A stretch of 64,000 nucleotides of DNA from Gulosibacter chungangensis (GCF_008831155.1 NZ_WBKB01000003.1:298646-362645); one strand, 5' to 3'. Counted from the stretch's first letter, positions 1-9,052 are shown. A program made the numbers and translations. Notes: generated by a model not told the origin, from the letters alone.

Positions 1-548
1 TCAAGATCGAGGTTGACGACACCGTTCAGCTACGCATCATCCACCGTGCGGTGGGTGCGATTAGCGAATCGGACGTGGACCTCGCAACCATCGACAACGC
101 GGTAATCATCGGCTTCAACGTTCGCCCCGACCAGAAGGCTCGCGCAAAGGCAGCCTCGGAAGGCGTGGACATCCGCTTCTACTCGGTCATCTACGACGCC
201 ATCGAAGACATCGAGAAGTCCCTCAAGGGCATGCTCGAGCCCGAGTACGAAGAAGTTCAGTCCGGTGTGGCAGAGATCCGCGAGATCTTCCGCTCGTCGA
301 AGTTCGGCAACATCGCCGGTGCGCTCGTACAGACCGGTACGATCACCCGCAACGCCAAGGCGCGCATCCTGCGCGACGGCGTCGTGGTGGCAGACGGTCT
401 CGCAATCGAGTCGCTGCGTCGCTTCAAGGACGACGTAACCGAGGTCCGCGAGGGCTTCGAGTGCGGTATCGGCCTTGGCAAGTTCAACGACCTGCAGATC
501 GGCGACGAGATCGAGACGACCGAAATGGTGGAGAAGCCTCGTGACTGA
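1..548 (+). CDS. infB: Translation initiation factor IF-2, C-terminal part (5' end outside window)
   Basis: These are the last 181 residues of IF-2, the GTPase that positions initiator fMet-tRNA on the ribosome. The G domain lies before the window and reading is open from base 3. The visible part fits the C-terminal domains: the blocks [33 protein letters not shown] and GMLEPEY come in the order and spacing usual for the family, followed by a beta-barrel segment ([20 protein letters not shown]) that ends in the fMet-tRNA-binding domain. The stop codon overlaps the start of rbfA by 8 nt, so the two are translationally coupled, as in the nusA-infB-rbfA operon of many bacteria. The identification is secure. 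Only the missing N-terminus limits description. Confidence 0.96.
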   Translation, partial: KIEVDDTVQLRIIHRAVGAISESDVDLATIDNAVIIGFNVRPDQKARAKAASEGVDIRFYSVIYDAIEDIEKSLKGMLEPEYEEVQSGVAEIREIFRSSKFGNIAGALVQTGTITRNAKARILRDGVVVADGLAIESLRRFKDDVTEVREGFECGIGLGKFNDLQIGDEIETTEMVEKPRD

Positions 549-966
549 TAACGGCCGCGCCGCTCGCCTGGCCGATCGCATCAAGGTGCTGGTGGCGAAG
601 ATTCTGGAGCGAGGGATCCGCGATCCTCGCCTGGGCTTCGTCACCCTCACCGATGTGCGAGTGACCGGCGACCTGCAGCATGCAACCATCTTCTACACGG
701 TCTATGGCACCGACGAAGAACGGAAGAGTTCCGCCGTGGCGCTCAAGCGGGCCACCGGACGCATCCGCTCGGAAGTCGGCAAGAACCTGAACATCCGTCT
801 CGTGCCGACGATCGAATTCGTCCACGATGCCCTGCCCGAAAACGCAGCGCACCTGGAAGACCTGCTCGCCAAGGCGAAAGCCCAGGACGAACAGGTTGCC
901 AAGGAACGCGAAGGCAAGACCTTCGCGGGGGATGAGAATCCCTACGACATTGCCGACGAAGACTAA
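541..966 (+). CDS. rbfA: 30S ribosome-binding factor A
   Basis: A 141-residue protein of the RbfA family, a cold-shock-associated factor that binds free 30S subunits and helps mature the 16S rRNA 5' end. Motifs are [23 protein letters not shown] near the N-terminus in two parts ([25 protein letters not shown]), then the strand ATIFYTVYG and the conserved [13 protein letters not shown], giving the single KH-like fold. The C-terminal 30 residues are charged and probably flexible. I chose the GTG at 541, which overlaps the infB stop (546-548), because homology begins directly after it. An upstream in-frame start would lie inside infB and add unrelated sequence. A strong hairpin follows, so this is probably the last gene of the infB operon. 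Confidence 0.95.
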   Translation: MTDNGRAARLADRIKVLVAKILERGIRDPRLGFVTLTDVRVTGDLQHATIFYTVYGTDEERKSSAVALKRATGRIRSEVGKNLNIRLVPTIEFVHDALPENAAHLEDLLAKAKAQDEQVAKEREGKTFAGDENPYDIADED

Positions 967-984
967 TCTTCGCCAGGCATAGGC

Positions 985-1022
985 AAGTGCCCCGTATCGA
1001 ATCACTTCGATATGGGGCACTT
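985..1022. terminator. Hairpin between rbfA and mutY
   Basis: A 17-base stem (985-1001 with 1006-1022) closes on the 4-base loop tcac, with one G-T pair. It lies 18 nt after the rbfA stop and ends in a short T-containing tail. It sits between convergent genes, so it may serve both rbfA and mutY. Confidence 0.75.
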
Positions 1023-1084
1023 TGCTCTTCGCAGGGTACGACTGGTGTGGATGGCTGGCTTGCGCTGCTGGCTAGTGCGGCAGC

Positions 1085-2014
1085 TTAGTGTGGCAGGCGG
1101 ATGCGCTCGGCCGCGCGGGTGGCGAGCCCGTCACGGATGAGATCTTCCGCGAGTAAGAGGGTCCGTTCGGCGTGGCTGATATCAACGCTTGTGCCACTGT
1201 CCGCCGCGAGCGGTTCCACGAGGTCAGGGAGCGAATCGAAGAGCACGCCTTCCGGATGTCTGCGGAGTATCGCCATCACTCGCCCGCGTAATTGTCGATC
1301 TGAACCCGCAAACTTTGCCTGACCGCGAGCCTTGCGGGTGGAAGCTGGATAGTTGCGCGCACGCCACTCACACAGCTGCGCGATTGGGCAGACTTCGCAC
1401 TGCGGTTTCTTTGACGGGCAGACAATGGCGCCAAGCTCCATGGCCCCGGCATTCCACAGTTTTGCTCGCTGCGGATCCTCGGGGAGCAGCTCCGACATTT
1501 CGGCATCATCGCGGCGGGGATTCGCATCCCAAGCGATCGCTTCGCCGTGTATCGCGCGGGCAAGCACCCGGCGGATATTCGTGTCAACTACCGGTTCGCA
1601 CCGCAAGAACGCGAAGGACGCCACTGCGGCAGAGGTATACGCGCCGATTGCAGGGAGCGCGAGCAGCGCATCCCGGTCACTGGGCACCTCGCCACCGTGG
1701 TTCTCAACGATGGCCGTGGCACAGCGATGCAGATTCACCGCACGACGCGGATAGCCGAGTCGATCCCAGCGGCGAATGACTTCGGCAACGGGAGCCGCCG
1801 CCATATCGGCGGGTGTGGGCCATAGCGACATGAACTCATGCCATTTCGGCTCCACACGGGACATCTGCGTTTGCTGCGACATCACCTCGCTCACAAGAAT
1901 GCCCCAGGGGCTACATTCGGGCTCGCGCCAAGGGAAATCGCGCTGATTTGCGCTGAACCAGTCGATCACTCGATCGACGATCTCGGTGCGTCGGCTGCGC
2001 TCACGAAGGCTCAT
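1085..2014 (-). CDS. mutY: A/G-specific adenine DNA glycosylase
   Basis: A 309-residue MutY-type base-excision repair enzyme that removes adenine mispaired with 8-oxoguanine. Visible features in order: catalytic Glu43 in SEVMSQQTQ; the helix-hairpin-helix LPAIGAYTSAAVAS at about 120-133; the catalytic Asp144 in VVDTNIRRV; and the [4Fe-4S] ligands Cys199, Cys206, Cys209 and Cys215 (C-x6-C-x2-C-x5-C). The protein is shorter than the roughly 350 residues of enterobacterial MutY. The short C-terminal region after residue 230 leaves little room for a full NUDT1-like 8-oxoG recognition domain, which is common in actinobacterial forms. The ATG overlaps the stop of the upstream gene panE by 4 nt, so the two are co-transcribed on the minus strand. 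Confidence 0.93.
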   Translation of the reverse strand: MSLRERSRRTEIVDRVIDWFSANQRDFPWREPECSPWGILVSEVMSQQTQMSRVEPKWHEFMSLWPTPADMAAAPVAEVIRRWDRLGYPRRAVNLHRCATAIVENHGGEVPSDRDALLALPAIGAYTSAAVASFAFLRCEPVVDTNIRRVLARAIHGEAIAWDANPRRDDAEMSELLPEDPQRAKLWNAGAMELGAIVCPSKKPQCEVCPIAQLCEWRARNYPASTRKARGQAKFAGSDRQLRGRVMAILRRHPEGVLFDSLPDLVEPLAADSGTSVDISHAERTLLLAEDLIRDGLATRAAERIRLPH

Positions 2015-3114
2015 GAGCGGCCCACGGTAGGTGTCTTACGCGCGGGGCGGCCTGGCGTTCGATCGTGGCCGCAAGACGGCATTTCAAGCCCGTTGTCATT
2101 CGAAGCGCTGGCAATCCACGCAGTCACCCGCCTAGCTACCGCCGTGGCGGAAAAGAATTGACCCTTTAGAGCCACCTCGTGTACGAGCGTCACCATGGCT
2201 TCGTGTACGGGCGCCCGCATCCTCACCTCGGCGGCGGCTCGAATGACGGCCCCGTCAAGATCATCAATCTCAGTGGGGTCGCCGCGACGCAGCGATTGCA
2301 AGGTGGATGCGGGATTCGGCACATACCCAAATGCCGTGGCGAGCCGTCCCGTTACGACCTGGAGTGCTTGCCCGGCGCGGATTTGCGCCACGTGGGCCGG
2401 TTCGATTACCCCGACACCCCCGAAGCGAATTCGCTGCGCGTCTCCCACCCGCACCGCTTCGGTGAGTGACTGGGCCAGAATTCCGCGCAGCAGCGGGTGC
2501 CGACACACCGCCTGCACGCTCAAGTCGGTGATCGCGGGCAACGCGTTCACATGGTTTACCAACAGCTTCGACCACAGGGCGCCCCGCAGATTCGAGATTG
2601 CCACGCTCGGGATCGCGGAATTCAATATCGTCGCAATCTGAGCCGCGAGGGCCTGCTCACCGGGATGCGCGTGTCCGACCCGGAGTCCGCCGAGCCCGGT
2701 GAGGCGAACCGCAGTCGAAGACAGCCGAGTGGCTGGAAACAGCGCGAGCCCAGCGAAGACACCGGCCCCATCGGGGCGTCCGAGAAGCTCGGCCGCGAGA
2801 TCGGGACCTGCCAAGCCGTTTTGCAGCAGCAGCACTGGCCTATTCTCGATGCCCTCTGCGTGATCTCGCAGGGCACTCTCGGTGGCGTAGGTGCGCACCG
2901 CAAGAAGTACGAGTTCCGCGTCTTCCGGAACCGTCTTGGAGACGGGGAGCTGCGCACGGTGTTCACCGCGCGCTCCGGTAAGCAGCAGTCCAGTTGCGGC
3001 CAATTCGGCGGCGGTCTGCGGCCGCACCACCGCGGTGACCTCGTGGCCGGCCCGATCCAGCAGCGCAGCGAGGGCGCCGCCAACGGCACCGACACCGATT
3101 ACCGCAATGCGCAT
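2011..3114 (-). CDS. panE: 2-dehydropantoate 2-reductase (ketopantoate reductase family)
   Basis: An NADPH-dependent reductase of the ketopantoate reductase family (pantothenate/CoA pathway), 367 residues from the chosen start. The N-terminus MRIAVIGVGAVGGALAALL carries the Rossmann GxGxxG. The substrate domain has the conserved SKLLVNHVNALPAITDL, where Lys and Asn are the expected catalytic and binding residues. I chose the ATG at 3114, next to GGGGTGAGG, because the Rossmann strand begins there; the open frame continues 22 codons upstream to 3180 without family similarity. A C-terminal tail of about 35 residues (from SNDNGLEMPS) looks like an extension. The family also contains reductases of other 2-oxo acids, so the exact substrate is inferred. 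It overlaps mutY by 4 nt and runs divergently from truB. Confidence 0.85.
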   Translation of the reverse strand: MRIAVIGVGAVGGALAALLDRAGHEVTAVVRPQTAAELAATGLLLTGARGEHRAQLPVSKTVPEDAELVLLAVRTYATESALRDHAEGIENRPVLLLQNGLAGPDLAAELLGRPDGAGVFAGLALFPATRLSSTAVRLTGLGGLRVGHAHPGEQALAAQIATILNSAIPSVAISNLRGALWSKLLVNHVNALPAITDLSVQAVCRHPLLRGILAQSLTEAVRVGDAQRIRFGGVGVIEPAHVAQIRAGQALQVVTGRLATAFGYVPNPASTLQSLRRGDPTEIDDLDGAVIRAAAEVRMRAPVHEAMVTLVHEVALKGQFFSATAVARRVTAWIASASNDNGLEMPSCGHDRTPGRPARKTPTVGRS

Positions 3115-3185
3115 CCTCACCCCAATAGTTTGCCGAGCCAGTACAACTCCGTGAGTGTATCGCCCGCCGGGTGCCAGCACCGAAC

Positions 3186-3191
3186 TAGACT
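3186..3191 (+). promoter_or_regulatory. Likely -10 element of truB
   Basis: TAGACT lies 9 nt before the truB ATG. No Shine-Dalgarno sequence is present, so the transcript would carry a leader of about 0-3 nt. Confidence 0.45.
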
Positions 3192-3200
3192 GGCCAGACT

Positions 3201-4181
3201 ATGTCAACGCGTTCCGAAGCTCCCCACGGGCTCCTTGTACTCAATAAGCCCGGCGGCATCACCAGCCACGATTTAGTTGCTCGCACTCGTCGAGCGCTCG
3301 GAACCCGCAAAGTCGGCCATGCTGGCACCCTCGACCCCATGGCCACCGGGCTGATGCTGCTCGGAGTGGGCGACGCGACGCGGCTATTGACCTTCTTTGT
3401 CGGCGCAGACAAAACCTATGAAGCCACGGTGCGCTTCGGCCTCGGAACGAGTACCGAGGATGCCGAGGGTGAGACCACCGCGATCGCACAGGACGGAACG
3501 GTCGAAGCAATTAACACCGAACGCATCCTGGGCGCTGCCCGCGAACTCACCGGCGAGATTGAGCAAGTTCCCAGTGCGGTCAGCGCGATCAAAGTCGACG
3601 GGCGGCGGGCCCACGAACGGGTGCGCGCGGGGGAGGACGTGCAACTCAAAGCACGGCCGGTCACTATTCACGGTATTGAGTTACTCGAAACCCGCGCAGC
3701 CGAGGCGACCCTCACATCCGGGAAGAGACTGCAAGTACTCGATGCGGATATTCGGGTGGATTGCTCCTCAGGCACCTATGTGCGGGCCCTTGCGCGCGAC
3801 CTCGGCAATCTGCTCGGCGTGCCGGCGCACCTCACCGCGCTCAACCGCACTCGAATTGGGGATCTCACGCTCGCGGATGCACGCATCCTGCCCAGCCGGG
3901 AAGAAATTGATGCCGGCGCCCCGGCCCCCGAACTCATGCCCCCTGCAGCGGCGATCCAACAGCAATTTGCATCGGTGGTGGTCGATTCAGCCCAGGCCAA
4001 AGCCCTGCGATTCGGGCAACGCATCCCGGCTCCAGACGGGTATGCGGAATACCGCGAACCAATCGCGGTGATCGACGAGAAAGGCAGCCTGATCGGCGTT
4101 GTCGAGATTATTGCCGGTAAGACGAAAACCGTGATGAATATGCCAGAACAGCAGGACACGAAGGGGCAGGCAACCAAGTGA
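3201..4181 (+). CDS. truB: tRNA pseudouridine(55) synthase
   Basis: A 326-residue TruB, which converts U55 in the T-loop of elongator tRNAs to pseudouridine. The N-terminal GLLVLNKPGGITSHD and the catalytic motif VGHAGTLDPMATG, with nucleophile Asp45, are diagnostic. YEATVRFGLGTSTEDAEG and the later SGTYVRALARDLG complete the catalytic fold. The C-terminal part after about residue 230 resembles the TruB C-terminal/PUA region, followed by a polar tail. The ATG at 3201 has a TAGACT hexamer just upstream rather than a ribosome-binding site. The stop overlaps the GTG of the next small membrane-protein gene by 4 nt, so truB leads a four-gene run ending in ribF. Confidence 0.95.
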   Translation: MSTRSEAPHGLLVLNKPGGITSHDLVARTRRALGTRKVGHAGTLDPMATGLMLLGVGDATRLLTFFVGADKTYEATVRFGLGTSTEDAEGETTAIAQDGTVEAINTERILGAARELTGEIEQVPSAVSAIKVDGRRAHERVRAGEDVQLKARPVTIHGIELLETRAAEATLTSGKRLQVLDADIRVDCSSGTYVRALARDLGNLLGVPAHLTALNRTRIGDLTLADARILPSREEIDAGAPAPELMPPAAAIQQQFASVVVDSAQAKALRFGQRIPAPDGYAEYREPIAVIDEKGSLIGVVEIIAGKTKTVMNMPEQQDTKGQATK

Positions 4182-4558
4182 TCGAATGGTTCACGTGGAT
4201 TCAGTTTGGCGTGGGAATCCTCGCGGGGCTGTTTTGTCTTGTGGCGGCCTTTGCCAACCGAAAACCAAGTGACTATACGGCGGGCGCAGTGCTGATCGTG
4301 GCGATTCTGACCGTCGTGCAGCTGGTCGTCGCGCTCCTGGCACCACTTTTTGGAAACCCCTGCCGCGGTGATGGACTGGAATTTTGGATGTACATGATTA
4401 CCGCGGTGATCATCCCGCCGGCGGCGATTCTGTGGGCGTTGATTGAACGGTCACGCTGGTCGAACGCGGTGCTCGGGGTTGCGGCCCTGGCCATTGCGGT
4501 GATGGTCTTCCGAATGCAACAAATTTGGTTGGCTGCGTCACCGTTCATTAGCGCCTAA
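4178..4558 (+). CDS. Small four-helix membrane protein of unknown function
   Basis: A 126-residue integral membrane protein that I cannot assign to a function. Four hydrophobic segments are visible at about residues 5-25, 33-55, 72-90 and 96-113, with almost no soluble loops. A conserved-looking short loop, APLFGNPCRGDGLEF, sits between the second and third. It starts at a GTG overlapping the truB stop by 4 nt, so it must be translated with truB. Together with the next gene it separates truB from ribF, which lie closer together in many bacteria. Codon use matches the neighbours, so it looks like a resident gene rather than a recent arrival. No signal peptide or catalytic motif was seen. Confidence 0.7.
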   Translation: MIEWFTWIQFGVGILAGLFCLVAAFANRKPSDYTAGAVLIVAILTVVQLVVALLAPLFGNPCRGDGLEFWMYMITAVIIPPAAILWALIERSRWSNAVLGVAALAIAVMVFRMQQIWLAASPFISA

Positions 4559-4582
4559 AACTGGTGGGATACTTGAGGAATT

Positions 4583-5020
4583 ATGTCGATCGCCACTGCC
4601 ACTGAAACCGAGTCGAAAGCCGGAGCCTCGCGCATTCTCGTCGCGGTGTATGTCGTACTGTTCTTAGCCGCCACGGGGCGGAGCGTGGTGCAAATCGTTC
4701 GTGATTTCGACACAGCTCCGCTCGCCTATTCGCTGAGTACCGTGGCCGCCGTGGTTTACCTGATTGCGGGAATTTGCTTGGCGATGGCGCACCGTTCGGC
4801 GACTTGGCGACCCCTTGCGTGGCTGGCGCTGATATTCGAACTTGCGGGAGTGCTCATCGTGGGTGTCCTTTCCGGCACCCATCCGGAACTTTTCCCCGCG
4901 GATACCGTATGGAGCGGATTCGGTCGCGGATACGTGTACATTCCTTTCGTGCTCCCTTTGCTGGGCATTTCCTATCTTGAATCGATGCGCGCCTCGCGTG
5001 GGAAGGTGGTCACGGCGTGA
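4583..5020 (+). CDS. Four-helix membrane protein of unknown function
   Basis: A 145-residue membrane protein without a recognised family. A short polar N-terminus of about 17 residues is followed by four hydrophobic segments (about 18-38, 50-70, 76-97 and 115-135). The loop SGTHPELFPADTVWSGFGRGYVYIP before the last helix, given here as two parts SGTHPELFPADTVW and SGFGRGYVYIP, is aromatic-rich and probably faces the membrane surface. It starts 24 nt after the preceding membrane gene, and its stop overlaps the GTG of ribF by 4 nt. The pairing of two such proteins inside the truB-ribF run suggests a conserved lineage-specific unit. Nothing in the sequence shows the substrate or partner. Confidence 0.7.
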   Translation: MSIATATETESKAGASRILVAVYVVLFLAATGRSVVQIVRDFDTAPLAYSLSTVAAVVYLIAGICLAMAHRSATWRPLAWLALIFELAGVLIVGVLSGTHPELFPADTVWSGFGRGYVYIPFVLPLLGISYLESMRASRGKVVTA

Positions 5021-5979
5021 AAATAGTGACTGACCCGGCGGAATTTCCTGCCGAACTCGAGCCGACTGCGATCACCATTGGCAAGTTTGAGGGTCTACAC
5101 TTCGGGCATCGTCGACTGATCTCTGAACTGCGGCTGGTCGCGCAGAAGCGCCAATTGAACCCCGTGGTGGTTACCTTCGACCGGCATCCACTAACGCTCG
5201 TGGCGCCAGAAAAGGCACCGGTACCGCTGGTGTCTGTAACCCAAAAGACCGACCTGATCGCCAGGCAAAACGTAGCCGCGACGGTCGTCCTGGCATTTAC
5301 CCGCGAACTTTCCTCGCTCACGCCACTTGAATTTGTTCGGGATCTGCTTGTCCGTCAATTGCGGATGCGTGCCATCGTGATCGGCCGCGACTTCAAGTTT
5401 GGGAATAAGGGTCTTGGCAATGTGGAGTTCCTGCAGGACCACGCGCACGAGTTTGGCTACGAAGTAATTGTGGTTGATGACGAGCTGGGTGATAACGGCC
5501 GACGCGCATCCTCGACCTGGGTGCGTGAGTGCCTCGACATCGGTGACGTTGAAAACGCCACGGAGGTGCTCGGTCGCTACCACGAGGTGCGTGGCACCGT
5601 GGTGCACGGCGCCAAGCGAGGCCGCGAACTCGGCTTTCCGACCGCAAATCTTGAACCGGAGACCCTCGAAGGATTTATTCCAGCTGACGGCGTGTATGCC
5701 GGTTGGGTGCACATCGGTGCGGATGCGCATCCCGCCGCTATCTCGATCGGGAATAATCCGACGTTTGAGGGTGTGCCACAAAAGCAGGTGGAAGCGCACA
5801 TCATCGATGTCACCGGCATCGACATTTACGGAGAACAGGTGCGCGTCTCATTCGTGCGTCGACTGCGAGGCATGAAAAAGTTCGACTCGCTCGACGCGCT
5901 CATCGATCGGATGCAGTTGGACGTGGATGAGACCCGGCTATTGCTGCAGGGCGATCAGAACGACCGCGGCATCTGGTAG
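5017..5979 (+). CDS. ribF: Bifunctional riboflavin kinase / FAD synthetase
   Basis: A 320-residue bifunctional enzyme that phosphorylates riboflavin to FMN and adenylates FMN to FAD. The N-terminal FMN adenylyltransferase domain has TIGKFEGLHFGHRRL, with the nucleotidyltransferase H-x-G-H at His28-His31. The usual family form is GNFDGVHxGH, so Lys23 and Glu25 are conservative variants. GRDFKFGNKG lies near residue 125 and ASSTWVRECL near 165. The C-terminal flavokinase domain begins at about residue 190, with HGAKRGRELGFPTANL and the later ISIGNNPTFEG. The GTG at 5017 overlaps the preceding stop and homology begins at once. It is the last gene of the truB run. FMN and FAD made here supply flavoproteins such as the hydroxylase encoded near 57000. 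Confidence 0.95.
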   Translation: MKIVTDPAEFPAELEPTAITIGKFEGLHFGHRRLISELRLVAQKRQLNPVVVTFDRHPLTLVAPEKAPVPLVSVTQKTDLIARQNVAATVVLAFTRELSSLTPLEFVRDLLVRQLRMRAIVIGRDFKFGNKGLGNVEFLQDHAHEFGYEVIVVDDELGDNGRRASSTWVRECLDIGDVENATEVLGRYHEVRGTVVHGAKRGRELGFPTANLEPETLEGFIPADGVYAGWVHIGADAHPAAISIGNNPTFEGVPQKQVEAHIIDVTGIDIYGEQVRVSFVRRLRGMKKFDSLDALIDRMQLDVDETRLLLQGDQNDRGIW

Positions 5980-6002
5980 CGAAGACGTAGCGCAGCGAGC
6001 GA

Positions 6003-6665
6003 CTACACCAGCGAGCGTCGGCCAAACAGGTGCATCAGGATTTCACCGGCCGTCGCGTCAATGGGGGAGCCTGTGCCAACCAACCAACGCGCATCCGTGG
6101 CCCGCAGCGAATTTGTTCGAGCGATGCGCGTGTGCTTGTTACCGGGCACCGCATTGGCCTGAGCTCGAGCAATTGCGCCGGTGGAGCGAGGGCTTAGCCG
6201 CAGCGGAATATCCAGTGCCTCGGTAATGTCATAGGAATGCACAACGGCCTCAATGAGCTCGATAAAGCCGGTGCGACCCTCACCCTGTAACTTGGCCGCC
6301 GCAATCTCATGCAAGCGGGCAATGAGTTCCTCCGGGGAACCATCGCCATGCTCGACACCGATTGTGGCGACCACCTTCGAAAACCGAAAACCGCCACGGC
6401 CGATGGCCCGCAAGCCGGTGCGTAGCATCGTACCGTTAGCTTCGCCCACACGCCAAATAATGTGGCCGACCACATCCCGCACCCGCCATTCCGAACACAG
6501 GCTTTGCGCATCCCATTGCTCGGGAGTCAGGGTTTCGAGTACCTCAGCGAGGCGTTCGAGTGTGGTGGCAATGTGCGCGCTCCAGTCACCGGTGCTCTTT
6601 TTCGTGGGGCGCGAGAAAGTCTCGTCGTTCACTGGCAGGTGCTCTGGTTCAATCGGCGTTGTCAC
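6003..6665 (-). CDS. Maleylpyruvate isomerase-like mycothiol-dependent (DinB-fold) protein
   Basis: A 220-residue protein of the DinB-like metalloenzyme superfamily that includes actinobacterial mycothiol-dependent maleylpyruvate isomerases. The N-terminal domain has the family pattern LTPEQWDAQSLCSEWRVRD followed by VVGHIIWR, in which the His is an expected metal ligand. FIELIEAVVHSYDI near the middle carries another His. The start is the GTG at 6665: an AATAAT hexamer ends 7 nt before it, giving a leaderless transcript. The open frame continues to a TTG at 6710 with no extra similarity. Many family members have unknown substrates, so this may be a mycothiol- or thiol-transferring enzyme rather than a true maleylpyruvate isomerase. 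It converges on ribF and is divergent from the helicase gene. Confidence 0.75.
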   Translation of the reverse strand: MTTPIEPEHLPVNDETFSRPTKKSTGDWSAHIATTLERLAEVLETLTPEQWDAQSLCSEWRVRDVVGHIIWRVGEANGTMLRTGLRAIGRGGFRFSKVVATIGVEHGDGSPEELIARLHEIAAAKLQGEGRTGFIELIEAVVHSYDITEALDIPLRLSPRSTGAIARAQANAVPGNKHTRIARTNSLRATDARWLVGTGSPIDATAGEILMHLFGRRSLV

Positions 6666-6672
6666 GCGGGCA

Positions 6673-6678
6673 ATTATT
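6673..6678 (-). promoter_or_regulatory. -10 element of a leaderless promoter
   Basis: On the minus strand AATAAT (5 of 6 matches to TATAAT) ends 7 nt before the GTG at 6665, which decides that start. Confidence 0.5.
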
Positions 6679-6904
6679 GCACCGACCACTTGAAGACCTG
6701 CCGCCAGCAAAATTCGCTCATGTTGATTCGCAGGCGGTACACTATTGGGGACGCCCGCATTCCCGGGATCTCTCTATGTCCTCGAGGCCGCGTCACCACG
6801 CAGTTGGTCGTAACCACGGCACAGTTTTTTTCGTCGCTTGGCCGAGAACGCCAGGAGGCGTCGACAACGGCATATTTTGCTGAATTGTTCACCGAAGGAG
6901 GGGC

Positions 6905-9052
6905 ATGACGCCCAAAACCCGATCGCGCTTGAACCACCACGCTTCGCGCCGTCGCCATCGGAATCCCGTCGATAACACCGGGATTATTCCGCAGCTCGCT
7001 AAAGCTGCGCGTGAAGTCGAAGCGGCAGCGGCTCGCGGTCGAGTCTCACCCGCAAATCGCACCAAGTTTCAAGTTGCTGCCCTCCTCATGCGCGAGGAGA
7101 AGGCTCGGCTGAAGACCGATTCGAGTGTGAGCGATCGGGAGCGTGACGAGTCGATGAAGCGACTCGACGGGCTCGCGGCGATCCTCGCGAAAACGGCCGC
7201 GCGGGACACGAGCCTGATCGCGCTACTGGACGCCAAGGCCCCCACCACCCCGCAGGCACGCGAGATGCGGAAGCAGATGCTCTTTGCCGGTGGCGTGGAA
7301 ATGGTCGTGGATGAACCAGAGGAAGCGGAGGAGCCCAAGGAAGGGCTCGAGCAGAAGATTCTGGAACGCCAGGTGCTGCCGGTGAGCGTCAAGACCCGAG
7401 TACGCTCTTCGCCGTTCTTGGCGCCCGATCTCAGCAAGATCCGCCCGCTCGAAGAGCACTATTCACGTCTGCGCAACTGGGAACTGCTCAGTCCCATGCT
7501 CAAGGCCTTCGAAACCGGTGCCGGTGGGGGAGCAGCATCCATGTACCTACCCGAACCGCCGCGTTTTGACCGAGTCGCCCCGCAGGGGCAGGAGCTCATG
7601 CCGCACCAGGCACAGCTGATCGAATCGGTGCGCGAGGGACATCGAACCTTCCTGCTTGCCGACGAACCGGGCCTCGGTAAGACTGCGCAGAGCATCCTAG
7701 CCGCCTCGGTGGCCGACGCCTACCCTCTTTTGTGTGTCGTACCCAATGTCGTGAAGACCAACTGGCAACAGGAAGTGCATCGCTGGACGCCGGGCCGCCG
7801 CGCCACGGTCATCTCGGGCGACGGCCACGACGTGGATGCGTTTAGTGACGTGTTCATCGTCAACTACGAAATTCTCGACCGGCACATCGGCTGGCTGCGC
7901 AAGATCGGCTTCCGCGGCATGGTGGTCGACGAAGCACACTTCATTAAGAATCTGCAGTCGCAGCGCTCGCGCCTCGTACTGCAACTTTCGCAGGCGATCC
8001 GCCAGCACATCCCCGGGGTCGACCCGCTATTGATGGCACTGACGGGTACGCCGCTGATCAACGATGTAGAAGATTTTAAGGCGATCTGGCAGTTCCTAGG
8101 CTGGCTCGATGGCGATAAGCCGGCGCCGAAGCTGATGGATGCGCTCGACGAGACGGGTTTGGTCCCCTCGGACCCGGGCTTCCTCGCGGCCGCACGCCGC
8201 GCGGTAATCGATATGGGTATCGTGCGTCGCCGCAAGATCGATGTTGCAAAGTCGCTCCCCTCGAAGCGAATTATCGACATGCCGGTGGAACTTGACAGCG
8301 AAGAGGGCAATTCAATCCGCAAGGCCGAGCGGATGCTCGTGGAGCGACTGCTCGCTCGCTACGACCGGATGATCGCGGCGGCAGATTTGCCTGCGGACAC
8401 GGTGGACGAGAATCGACTGCGCATGCTCGCGCGTCAAGAAGTCGAAGAATCGAAAGCCTCATCCGCGGGAGATTCCATCTTCTCGATGCTGCACCGTATC
8501 GGTGTCGCAAAATCCGAGTTGGCAGCTGAATACACCGCGCAGCTGGCGCACTCGGTTGGCAAAGTCGTGTTCTTTGCGAAGCACATTGAAGCGATGGACC
8601 GCGCCCAGACCGTGTTCGAAAACGAGGGCGTACGAACGGTCGCGATCCGGGGCGATCAGACCCAGGCGGCTCGTGACCGCGCAATTGAAGCTTTCCAAAA
8701 AGACCCCGAAGTGCAAGTCATCATCTGTTCGCTGATGGCAGCGGGTGTCGGTATCAACCTGCAGGTCGCAAGCGACGTGGTGCTCGCTGAACTCAGCTGG
8801 ACCGCTGCCGAACAGACCCAGGCGATCGACCGCGTGCACCGCATTGGTCAGGATGAACCGGTTACCGCTTGGCGCATCCTGGCATCTCAGACCGTGGATG
8901 CGCACGTTGCCGAACTCATCGACTCGAAGCAGGGCCTTGCCGCCCGTGCGCTTGAAGGTACCGATGAGGGCGAAATCCAGAGCGAGGACATCCAGGTTGA
9001 GGCGATCGTGACGATGCTGCGGGAGGGTCTGCAGCACCGATTGGGCAACTGA
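6905..9052 (+). CDS. SNF2-family DEAD/DEAH-box helicase-like ATPase
   Basis: A 715-residue SWI2/SNF2-type ATPase that probably remodels or anneals DNA rather than separating strands. Residues 1-230 are a charged, coiled-coil-prone N-terminal region of unknown function. The two RecA-like lobes follow: DEPGLGKT (Walker A, about 253-260), VVDEAHFIKN (motif II, about 339), ALTGTPL (motif III), then KVVFFAKHIEAMD, AAGVGINLQVASDVV (motif V) and QAIDRVHRIGQ (motif VI, about 639-649). The helicase core most resembles the SMARCAL1/RapA side of the family. An excellent ribosome-binding site, GAAGGAGGGG, precedes the ATG. No neighbouring nuclease or methylase gene was seen, so it does not look like part of a restriction or phage-defence cassette. 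Confidence 0.88.
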   Translation: MTPKTRSRLNHHASRRRHRNPVDNTGIIPQLAKAAREVEAAAARGRVSPANRTKFQVAALLMREEKARLKTDSSVSDRERDESMKRLDGLAAILAKTAARDTSLIALLDAKAPTTPQAREMRKQMLFAGGVEMVVDEPEEAEEPKEGLEQKILERQVLPVSVKTRVRSSPFLAPDLSKIRPLEEHYSRLRNWELLSPMLKAFETGAGGGAASMYLPEPPRFDRVAPQGQELMPHQAQLIESVREGHRTFLLADEPGLGKTAQSILAASVADAYPLLCVVPNVVKTNWQQEVHRWTPGRRATVISGDGHDVDAFSDVFIVNYEILDRHIGWLRKIGFRGMVVDEAHFIKNLQSQRSRLVLQLSQAIRQHIPGVDPLLMALTGTPLINDVEDFKAIWQFLGWLDGDKPAPKLMDALDETGLVPSDPGFLAAARRAVIDMGIVRRRKIDVAKSLPSKRIIDMPVELDSEEGNSIRKAERMLVERLLARYDRMIAAADLPADTVDENRLRMLARQEVEESKASSAGDSIFSMLHRIGVAKSELAAEYTAQLAHSVGKVVFFAKHIEAMDRAQTVFENEGVRTVAIRGDQTQAARDRAIEAFQKDPEVQVIICSLMAAGVGINLQVASDVVLAELSWTAAEQTQAIDRVHRIGQDEPVTAWRILASQTVDAHVAELIDSKQGLAARALEGTDEGEIQSEDIQVEAIVTMLREGLQHRLGN

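Noticed and set aside
6905..9052. SNF2 helicase as part of a phage-defence or restriction system
   Set aside because: No methylase, nuclease or other defence gene is adjacent; its neighbours are housekeeping genes.
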